A stretch of DNA of 5,920 nt from Oceanococcus sp041619315 (GTDB lineage Bacteria > Pseudomonadota > Gammaproteobacteria > Nevskiales > Oceanococcaceae), in the NCBI GenBank assembly GCA_041619315.1, contig JBFKEC010000214.1, forward strand, positions 1-5,920, in the 5' to 3' direction. The position numbers and the translations under genes are program-made. The notes beneath the pieces were generated by a model. The model was given only the letters and a program-made list of their open reading frames with translations. It was not told the DNA's origin and did not search any database. Shown here in pieces: positions 1 to 5,345 of this stretch (within the stretch, counting starts at the first letter, position 1; every line of letters starts with the position of its first letter).

Positions 1-577
1 CCATCATTTTTGCCGCCCATTTGAACGCGTCCAGATTGGGCTTGTAGAGCTTGATGTCTTCAACACTCAAGCGTCGTTCGAAAAACTCGGTGAGACCGGC
101 ATTCTTGAACTGCGTCTCGACACCCTTGTTCGACGAATTGGTCAGACTGACCAGCGTGTAGCCCTGATCCTTAAGTGCCTGCAGGCCCTCACGCACGTCC
201 GGATGCGGTGGCAGACTGCGCAACGGGGTCACGATCGCGGCCTTGGCCTGCTCTGGCGTGATTTCAATGTTGTTGCTGGCAGCGACCATGAGCAAGGCGG
301 CCACACCGATCTGGCCAAAGTCGTGATAACGCCCGGTGGCCGAATCCACCAGCGAGTAATGCAGCATGGTGGAGAACCACAGTGGCAGCAGCTCCTGCCG
401 ATCGCCCAGCGCCGCACCGACCGAGGCGCGCATGCTTTCAAGGTCCAGCAATGTCTCGTTGACATCAAAGAACAGAACTTTGGGCTTTTCAAACTTGTCT
501 GCAGATGCAGGCGGCTGGGCCTGAACGGCGCCGGACAGCAGAACGAAAACACAGGAAATCAGAGCAACAAGACGCAT
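1..577 (-). CDS. Exported HAD-superfamily hydrolase, haloacid dehalogenase type II-like (3' end outside window)
   Basis: The visible 192 residues start at ATG 577-575, preceded by a purine-rich AAAAGAGAAG stretch that can serve as Shine-Dalgarno site. Residues 1-20 form a Sec signal peptide: Arg2, a hydrophobic core, and a GAVQA end suited to cleavage after Ala20, so the enzyme should act in the periplasm. The HAD core follows. Motif I is FFDVNETLL, with Asp38 as the nucleophile expected to form the acyl/phospho-aspartyl intermediate. A helical cap spans roughly 45-120. Motif II is SLTNSS (144-149) and motif III is the YKPN lysine, Lys179. The downstream acidic motif IV lies beyond the window edge. 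The family includes L-2-haloacid dehalogenases, but where those enzymes carry the halide-binding Arg in an LWRQ-like segment, this protein reads LWFS (66-69), so dehalogenase activity is doubtful. Other HAD hydrolysis, for example of phosphate esters, is possible. It is third in the minus-strand cluster, 187 bases after the reductase gene. Confidence 0.88.
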   Translation of the reverse strand, partial: MRLVALISCVFVLLSGAVQAQPPASADKFEKPKVLFFDVNETLLDLESMRASVGAALGDRQELLPLWFSTMLHYSLVDSATGRYHDFGQIGVAALLMVAASNNIEITPEQAKAAIVTPLRSLPPHPDVREGLQALKDQGYTLVSLTNSSNKGVETQFKNAGLTEFFERRLSVEDIKLYKPNLDAFKWAAKMM

Positions 578-598
578 GGCTTCTCTTTTGGCATTTTG

Positions 599-669
599 AG
601 TGGAACGCACCAAAGCCCCGCGCGGCTGGCACAACGCCCTTTGACCACGGAATCACCAAGGGTTCCACT
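599..669. repeat. Spaced 8-bp inverted repeat upstream of the HAD gene
   Basis: AGTGGAAC at 599-606 and its exact reverse complement GTTCCACT at 662-669 are separated by 55 bases. They lie in the 187-base gap between the reductase stop and the HAD start codon. The repeat could be a pair of protein-binding half-sites, the base of a large stem in the transcript, or chance. No convincing -35/-10 pair and no T-tract terminator were found in the gap, so it is unclear whether the HAD gene has its own promoter or is read from upstream. Confidence 0.3.
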
Positions 670-764
670 ACACTGCACTTTTCCGCGAAATGCGCTGGTC
701 AATGAGCCACCGCAAGACTCGATTCAAAAGCCTGGGGCGCTCGCCATGCCACCGCGCCACCGAC

Positions 765-1892
765 TCAGGAAGCGCCGGGGGTGACCAAGAATTTGTCGCC
801 GGTAGCCTGCTGGCTGTAACGGGCAATCGCCTCAACTTGCAGCATACCGCGCAGATCGACTTCCCGCGCATAGTGGCTGGCGAAGGTGGTTTTAAGCCCG
901 CCCATGACACGGCCGAACAGCTTGCCGACTTCAGCCTGGCCAATTTTGGCCAGATGATTGGGCAACAGGAAACCGCCCACACCCCAGGCCATGCCATAGG
1001 CCCGCGTGAGCTGTGTCGGCGAACGATCCAGGCCGCCATATAGGTACACCTGTTTGTGCGTGGTCGACCCATAAACACTGTATTGGCTGGCATCTCGACT
1101 CAGCGCCGTTTCCATCGCAATCAGAATTTGATTGGCCAGGTTGCCGCCGCCGGTTGCGTCAAACGCCAGTGTTGCGCCCGTCGCGGCAACGGCGTCGACC
1201 AACTGCGCCATGAAATCCTCATCGCTGGAATTCACCACATACTTGGCCCCGATGCCACGCAACAAGTCAGCCTGTTCCGGCTTGCGTACGATATTGACCA
1301 GATCCACGCTGTCTTCCTGACAAATCCGATTGAGCATTTGGCCCAAGTTGGATGCTGCCGCGGTATGCACCAGTGCCTTGTGGCCCTCACGTTTCATCAC
1401 ATCGACCATGCTCAGAGCGGTCATCGGGTTGACCACGCTGGAGGCGGCATCACGCGCACTGATGCCCGGCGGGACCGGCAGGCAATCACTGGCCCGCGCG
1501 GTGCGATATTCGGCGTACATGCCACCGGCCATGGTGGCCACTGTTTTGCCGAGCAGGGACTGGGCCTGCTCGCCGGCAGCCACAACCGTGCCCGCCCCCT
1601 CATTGCCCACCGGCATCGCCACATCAATGCGTGCGCTGAGCATGCGCATAACGGGCTTGGGAATATCCGCCTCGAACACCGGCGAATCGGCACTGCCGCT
1701 TTGACGTGCGGTGGACAGATCCGCAAAGGCGAACAGCACAGCCTGATCCGACGGATTCAGCGGCGACGCTTCAACCTTGATCAGAACCTCATTCGCGGCC
1801 AACGGTTTGATCGGAGCGGTTTGCAGAGAAAGTTGCAAGGTGCCCTGGCTGGTCACCGTGGAAACAAGACGCGTGGTTTCAGTAACAGTCAT
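765..1892 (-). CDS. Zinc-independent medium-chain dehydrogenase/reductase (enoyl/quinone reductase-like)
   Basis: This 375-residue protein has the full length and order of the medium-chain dehydrogenase/reductase superfamily. An N-terminal GroES-like domain carries EASPLNPSD (41-49) and PVGNEGAGTVVAAG (94-107). The usual zinc-ligand signature GHE is replaced by GNEGAG, and no four-cysteine structural zinc lobe is present, so it should be zinc-independent like quinone oxidoreductases and enoyl-thioester reductases. The Rossmann domain starts near 170; its nucleotide loop reads TAAASNLGQML (177-187) instead of the common GAAGGVG. Further blocks typical of this enoyl-reductase-like subgroup, as I recall it, are FDATGGG (244-250), YGSTTHKQVYLYGGLD (274-289), KTTFASHY (334-341) and ATGDKFLVTP (363-372). 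There is no signal peptide, so it is cytoplasmic; the likely cofactor is NAD(P)H and the substrate is unknown. An AAAGAG motif lies 9 bases before the ATG. The gene starts 55 bases after the lipoprotein hydrolase stop with no terminator visible between them, which suggests co-transcription. Confidence 0.9.
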   Translation of the reverse strand: MTVTETTRLVSTVTSQGTLQLSLQTAPIKPLAANEVLIKVEASPLNPSDQAVLFAFADLSTARQSGSADSPVFEADIPKPVMRMLSARIDVAMPVGNEGAGTVVAAGEQAQSLLGKTVATMAGGMYAEYRTARASDCLPVPPGISARDAASSVVNPMTALSMVDVMKREGHKALVHTAAASNLGQMLNRICQEDSVDLVNIVRKPEQADLLRGIGAKYVVNSSDEDFMAQLVDAVAATGATLAFDATGGGNLANQILIAMETALSRDASQYSVYGSTTHKQVYLYGGLDRSPTQLTRAYGMAWGVGGFLLPNHLAKIGQAEVGKLFGRVMGGLKTTFASHYAREVDLRGMLQVEAIARYSQQATGDKFLVTPGAS

Positions 1893-1947
1893 GGTTTAAG
1901 GCTCTTTGGAATGAAATGAGTTGCTATCAGGTGCAGGCGCCGCGCTA

Positions 1948-4197
1948 TCAATCGCAGCCTGCCAGTTGAACATCGATTGGACCATCACTGTCGACCAACA
2001 ATTCCGCCGAACAGGTCAGACCGGCCCGCTGCGGATGTACCGTCAGCTGGGCAATGTTGGTGACGCTGAGATGAAGACGGTCGGCCGCCTGCTGGCCTGG
2101 CGCTTCGGCCCAGTCGTACACCCGCCGGGTGTAGGGCGCGGGTTCATGATGGCCTCCACTGAAAAGGCCCAAGCTTTGCGTCATGGCAAGTGGCGTTGCC
2201 GGCGCCTGCCCCAAGCCTTCGGTCACGGCATCCACTGTCCCGCTTTGCAGACTCTCATCGCGCAAGCGCATGTCGGACAACCAGTAGGCCTTGTCGGCTA
2301 TGACCTGCACCCTTGCTTCATCTTCAGCGGGCTTGAGCACATAGGTCACCTGCACCGGATTACGCTCGACCTGATCCTGCAGCAAGAAATCGGCACCGGG
2401 CTGATAGTGATCGTTGGTGGACGATGACAGATGGTCCCAGGTTTCGAACCGCCACACATCCAGCCGGTAGCCCAGATCCGCCAGAGCCGAGACCGTCGCC
2501 TCGGTCTGTGCAACGTTCTGCAGTTCATCCAGCAATGCCGTCCACATCATCACCGGAACGTTACGCAGGGACGGCAACATATCTGGATAATCCGCTGCAG
2601 CTGCCACCACCGGCATGATGCGACCGAACAGATCCGGATAGCGCGCAGCCAGCCGGAATGAGCCCATCCCACCCATCGAGATCCCGGTCATGGCCACGCG
2701 ATCCGGGTTCAGTTGGTAGAGCCGCGCCACATCGGCCCACACCTCGAAGGTATCGGCCTCTGCCACATCGAAATAGAAGCCATCCGGACCTCGCCCCGCC
2801 GGCGTAATCACGATGGAACCCTCGCCGCGCTCGGCCAACTGTTGCTGGTGACGACTGCCCAGGTACTGATTCACATTGCCAGTCAGCGCATGCAGCAACA
2901 AAGTCAGGCTGTAGCCATCGTCGGGCGGCGGCGTCTGCGGCACATAGATGGCGTAGGGCTGCAACTGGCCGAGCATCGCCCCATCGCAGGGACGCGCAGC
3001 CGACACGCCGCCGCATTCGCTGGCGTAGTCCACACCCTGGCCAAAGCTGAAGCGGCTGGCAAATATGCGGTTCATCGGACCACTAGTCGGCACCTGTGAC
3101 TCATCGTTAATGGCATCCGCCAGCTTGGCGAAATCGACCAACGCGTAGAACGCACTGACATCGCCGCGACGCAGCGCATCGGCCTGGGCATATTCACGCC
3201 ACCAATGGCTGTGCAGGCGGGTCAAAACCGCCGTATCCACAATCGTGCGACCGGAACCCGGTGCAAATGCCGGCATGGGTTCATCGAAGCGAAACGCCAT
3301 GTTGAACAATGCCGCACCTGTGCCGCCCCCTCCGGGCGCGCTATCCGTCGCAATCAACCCGGCCTGTCGATAGTGGCCAGCCTCGGCATCCCACAGCCCC
3401 GCCCCGGCGGCAATACGCACGGTGTCACGACCAGGGTTCCAGGCCTTGTGCGCGATGCGTATTTCAATCTGACGGCGCTCAAGATCCACACTGACGTGGG
3501 GCCGGGGCTCAAGCACCTGACCTGCGGCGCTGTGCATCTCGGCCTCATCGCCATGAACCGTGACGAAATAGGCGGCAGGCGAGCGCACGCCGGCCGCGTG
3601 CGGCCAGGCCGTAACCTCGCCCTCACCTAGCGCCAGGCTGATGCCCAATACGTTCGGGTCCAAAAGCGTGTTCATGGTGATGCGAATGGCTGTGGCATCA
3701 GCCAGTGGCTTGATCCGCAATTCGACAATATCCGCAGCGTTATTGGCGAATTCCGGCGCGGTGGGATACGTCAGGCTGCCGGCTTTGGGCGAAAACAGAT
3801 ACGCCGTCACCTCCTGAGGATCAGTCACATCCAGCACCCCTGCGGCCCCATGATCGTCATACAACCAATCCTGATACACATACTCACCGCAGCGATAAGC
3901 CGACGTGCCCGAGATCAAGATGGGAGCAGCCTGCCACACACCGGTGTTTTCGAGCTGCGGTGCGAACGCGGGTTCGGCATACAGCAGCGCCGGCCCGGGC
4001 AGCGGACTGACATGCCGGGGCAAGGAATCTTTGCTGTAATCCAGAACGGGCGTCTGACAGTTTTCTGTGGTCGCCAGCACCGGGCTACTACGCCCCGTAT
4101 CTGCGCCACGCCCGCCCTGACAACCAGCCAAGGCGACTATCAAACCGGCCAGCACCAGCACACAACTGGACCCTGGCTTTTGGGTTTTGCCATGCAT
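1948..4197 (-). CDS. Lipoprotein with N-terminal beta-rich domain and C-terminal alpha/beta-hydrolase (esterase/peptidase-like) domain
   Basis: This 749-residue protein begins with a lipoprotein signal: Lys4 and Lys7, a hydrophobic core, and lipobox LAGC at 23-26. Cys26 is the lipidated residue; Gln27 is not an inner-membrane retention residue, so the outer membrane is expected. Residues about 50-310 form a beta-rich region that may resemble the glucodextranase C-terminal-like binding module; this assignment is tentative. After a linker, a hydrolase domain starts near 413 with YAIYVPQ and LLLHALTGN, the probable oxyanion region. The nucleophile elbow GISMGG places Ser507; Asp557 in LLDE and His589 in WDHL complete a plausible triad. 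A C-terminal beta region follows (615-749). Apart from lipidated Cys26, the mature part has six cysteines (47, 103, 395, 404, 729, 748), consistent with export and three disulfides. The layout matches esterase or prolyl-oligopeptidase-like proteins; the substrate is unknown. The start is supported by GGGAG six bases upstream. The gene is divergent from tetR and first of the minus-strand cluster. Confidence 0.88.
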   Translation of the reverse strand: MHGKTQKPGSSCVLVLAGLIVALAGCQGGRGADTGRSSPVLATTENCQTPVLDYSKDSLPRHVSPLPGPALLYAEPAFAPQLENTGVWQAAPILISGTSAYRCGEYVYQDWLYDDHGAAGVLDVTDPQEVTAYLFSPKAGSLTYPTAPEFANNAADIVELRIKPLADATAIRITMNTLLDPNVLGISLALGEGEVTAWPHAAGVRSPAAYFVTVHGDEAEMHSAAGQVLEPRPHVSVDLERRQIEIRIAHKAWNPGRDTVRIAAGAGLWDAEAGHYRQAGLIATDSAPGGGGTGAALFNMAFRFDEPMPAFAPGSGRTIVDTAVLTRLHSHWWREYAQADALRRGDVSAFYALVDFAKLADAINDESQVPTSGPMNRIFASRFSFGQGVDYASECGGVSAARPCDGAMLGQLQPYAIYVPQTPPPDDGYSLTLLLHALTGNVNQYLGSRHQQQLAERGEGSIVITPAGRGPDGFYFDVAEADTFEVWADVARLYQLNPDRVAMTGISMGGMGSFRLAARYPDLFGRIMPVVAAAADYPDMLPSLRNVPVMMWTALLDELQNVAQTEATVSALADLGYRLDVWRFETWDHLSSSTNDHYQPGADFLLQDQVERNPVQVTYVLKPAEDEARVQVIADKAYWLSDMRLRDESLQSGTVDAVTEGLGQAPATPLAMTQSLGLFSGGHHEPAPYTRRVYDWAEAPGQQAADRLHLSVTNIAQLTVHPQRAGLTCSAELLVDSDGPIDVQLAGCD

Positions 4198-4203
4198 CTT
4201 CGT

Positions 4204-4208
4204 CTCCC
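4204..4208 (-). promoter_or_regulatory. Shine-Dalgarno site of the lipoprotein hydrolase gene
   Basis: On the minus strand GGGAG lies six bases before ATG 4197-4195. It decides the start of the 749-residue ORF and gives an intact lipoprotein signal peptide. The other ATG at 4193 is in a different frame. Confidence 0.7.
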
Positions 4209-4218
4209 ACCTTTATAC

Positions 4219-4234
4219 GGGTACTTGTGCACCC
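4219..4234 (-). promoter_or_regulatory. Leader hairpin before the lipoprotein hydrolase gene
   Basis: The minus-strand transcript can form GGGUGC-ACAA-GUACCC, a six-pair stem (five Watson-Crick pairs and one G-U) with a four-base loop. It ends 10 bases before the GGGAG Shine-Dalgarno site. The G-U pair forms only in the minus-strand RNA; the plus-strand copy has an A-C mismatch there. This fits a role in the leader mRNA such as stability or translation control, but chance cannot be excluded. Confidence 0.35.
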
Positions 4235-4265
4235 TTATGTTTGCGACTGCATTTTTATACCCCGC

Positions 4266-4294
4266 ACAATACCCACGTCTTCTGCGCATGTAAA
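4266..4294 (-). promoter_or_regulatory. Candidate sigma-70 promoter of the lipoprotein hydrolase cluster
   Basis: On the minus strand TTTACA (4294-4289, five of six to TTGACA) is followed after 17 bases by TATTGT (4271-4266, four of six to TATAAT). Transcription would begin near 4259 and give a leader of about 60 bases containing the hairpin at 4219-4234. A competing AT-rich box, TATAAA (4259-4254), lacks a matching -35 sequence. Confidence 0.45.
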
Positions 4295-4298
4295 CGCG

Positions 4299-4334
4299 AT
4301 GTATACTTCTGGCCTGATACATTTCATTTGTACA
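4299..4334. promoter_or_regulatory. Candidate TetR operator and tetR -10 box
   Basis: ATGTAT (4299-4304) and ATACAT (4317-4322) form a perfect six-base inverted repeat with a 12-base spacer. The palindrome TGTACA (4329-4334) adds a third related element. The left arm overlaps TATACT (4302-4307), a five-of-six match to a -10 box for the plus-strand tetR gene, though no good -35 lies at the right distance. The site is also five bases from the TTTACA -35 of the minus-strand promoter. A repressor bound here could block both directions, as is usual for divergent TetR-family genes. The operator role is inferred from position and symmetry only. Confidence 0.4.
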
Positions 4335-4359
4335 CGCCGGCAATCAGCAGAGGATTCCA

Positions 4360-5022
4360 ATGAGCGAGGCAGCGCGCAGCCCTCAGCATGCCTATTTGAA
4401 CCTTGCTGACAGCAGTGAGGAGACAGGCAAACTTGGCCAACGACGCCAGCAAACCCGGCTTCGGCTGATCAAAGGCGCGGCCCAGGCCTTTGCTCAAAAT
4501 GGGTTGGAAGCCACCACCGTGGCCGACATCCTCAATGCGGCAGGCGTTTCAAGACGCACGTTCTACCAGTTCTTTGCCGACAAGCAGGCGGTGCTGGTGA
4601 GCATTTATGAACGTTCCACCGCGCACCTGGTGGAACGCATGCAAACAGCGCTTAATGCCAAAGGTTCCGGCTTTGCCCGTCTGCAGCGTAGCCAGCAGGT
4701 GTATCTCGATATCGTCAGCAGTGATGCACCGCTGATCCAGATTTTGACCAGCGAAGCGCTGCGCCCGGCAAGCCCTCTGGGGGCCCGTCGTTTGTGGCTG
4801 CATCAGCATATCGAGGACTGCTACCGCCTGACCTACCGACAGGCTGAAGGCAAAACGCTTGAGCCCCTGGCCGTTCGTGGCCTGATTCTTTTCACCGAAA
4901 CCCTGATTCTGCACGTGCTCACGCAAGCGTCGGCTGAGGCGCAGGCCATGGCCCAGGTGGCGACGTTACTGGAGAATCATTTGCGCCAACTGACCACCCA
5001 TGCGGTGCAAGCGCAGGACTGA
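4360..5022 (+). CDS. TetR/AcrR-family transcriptional regulator
   Basis: This 220-residue protein has the classic TetR layout. A helix near 31-50 (TRLRLIKGAAQAFAQNG) leads into the helix-turn-helix TTVADILNAAGVSRRTFYQFF (52-72), whose recognition helix is SRRTFYQFF, followed by DKQAVLVSIY (74-83). Residues 85-220 form a helical ligand-binding and dimerisation domain with no recognisable specificity signature. The N-terminal tail before the DNA-binding domain is about 25 residues long, longer than in many relatives, but no later ATG precedes the helix-turn-helix and AGAGGA sits five bases before this ATG, so the start is well supported. It is divergent from the lipoprotein hydrolase gene and upstream of a TonB-dependent receptor in the same direction. 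It most likely represses its own gene and the divergent cluster in response to a small molecule. The effector cannot be predicted. Confidence 0.93.
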   Translation: MSEAARSPQHAYLNLADSSEETGKLGQRRQQTRLRLIKGAAQAFAQNGLEATTVADILNAAGVSRRTFYQFFADKQAVLVSIYERSTAHLVERMQTALNAKGSGFARLQRSQQVYLDIVSSDAPLIQILTSEALRPASPLGARRLWLHQHIEDCYRLTYRQAEGKTLEPLAVRGLILFTETLILHVLTQASAEAQAMAQVATLLENHLRQLTTHAVQAQD

Positions 5023-5345
5023 CAGGGCCATGCCCCACACCGGACAGCGGTTATTTATCCGGACACCTTGATTCTGCAGCCATTTCTCTGAATTCGACAG
5101 CGAATTGAAACCATTCCCGGCTGGGAACCGTTTAGTTGACGATCGCATTTTCATGGCGTGGGGAAACTTGAACTTTCGGGGCTTGGATCGCGTGGGTATT
5201 GCCTGTGCCAACCCGGTTTGAGTGTTGCCCAGGGTTTGATGCTCGCCGGTAAGCGGCATCGCGCACCCTTTCGCTGCCGTGTGATCTTGCCCGTCGGCAT
5301 CGCCGTCGCCTAAAGACCAATCGAACAATGAAAGAGTCCAGCACC
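5023..5345. other. Intergenic region between tetR and the TonB-dependent receptor gene
   Basis: No credible gene is present in these 323 bases. The region contains a short GGGC-CAT-GCCC hairpin directly after the tetR stop (5025-5035), a 7-base direct repeat CCGGACA at 5040-5046 and 5059-5065 (19 bases apart), two adjacent hairpins at 5091-5133, and a 9-base direct repeat CGGCATCGC at 5254-5262 and 5295-5303. TTGACG at 5136-5141 resembles a -35 box, but no acceptable -10 lies 16-18 bases downstream. No classical terminator with a T-tract was found after tetR. Confidence 0.6.
5091..5133. repeat. Two adjacent inverted repeats upstream of the receptor gene
   Basis: The first is AATTCG (5091-5096), loop ACAG, CGAATT (5101-5106), a perfect six-base stem. 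One base later comes the second: AAAC, CA, TTCCC, loop GGCT, GGGAA, CC, GTTT (5108-5133), with five-base and four-base stems separated by a two-by-two internal loop. Possible roles are operator sites for the receptor gene, a weak terminator for tetR, or RNA structure. The lack of a following T-tract argues against a standard terminator. Confidence 0.45.

Noticed and set aside
203..784. Plus-strand open frame of 193 codons
   Set aside because: It is antisense to the HAD gene, which has intact catalytic motifs and a signal peptide, and the frame has arginine/glutamine-rich shadow composition.
668..1093. Minus-strand open frame of 141 codons
   Set aside because: It is an alternate frame of the reductase gene end and runs into the gap; no family features and no good ribosome-binding site.
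1056..1919. Plus-strand open frame of 287 codons
   Set aside because: It is antisense to the medium-chain reductase, rich in His, Arg and Gly without domain motifs, and the opposite strand has an unmistakable conserved family.
1921..2427. Plus-strand open frame of 168 codons
   Set aside because: It is antisense to the C-terminal part of the lipoprotein hydrolase and shows no recognisable motif.
2561..3016. Minus-strand open frame of 151 codons inside the hydrolase gene
   Set aside because: It is an alternate-frame shadow of the catalytic domain, with the biased Ala/Gly/Arg composition expected from GC-rich coding DNA.
5025..5035. GGGC-CAT-GCCC as a tetR terminator
   Set aside because: The stem is only four pairs with a three-base loop, and no T-tract follows.
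5136..5164. TTGACG as -35 of a receptor promoter
   Set aside because: The bases 16-18 positions downstream read GTGGGGAA-like sequence, with no resemblance to a -10 box, so a sigma-70 promoter cannot be supported here.
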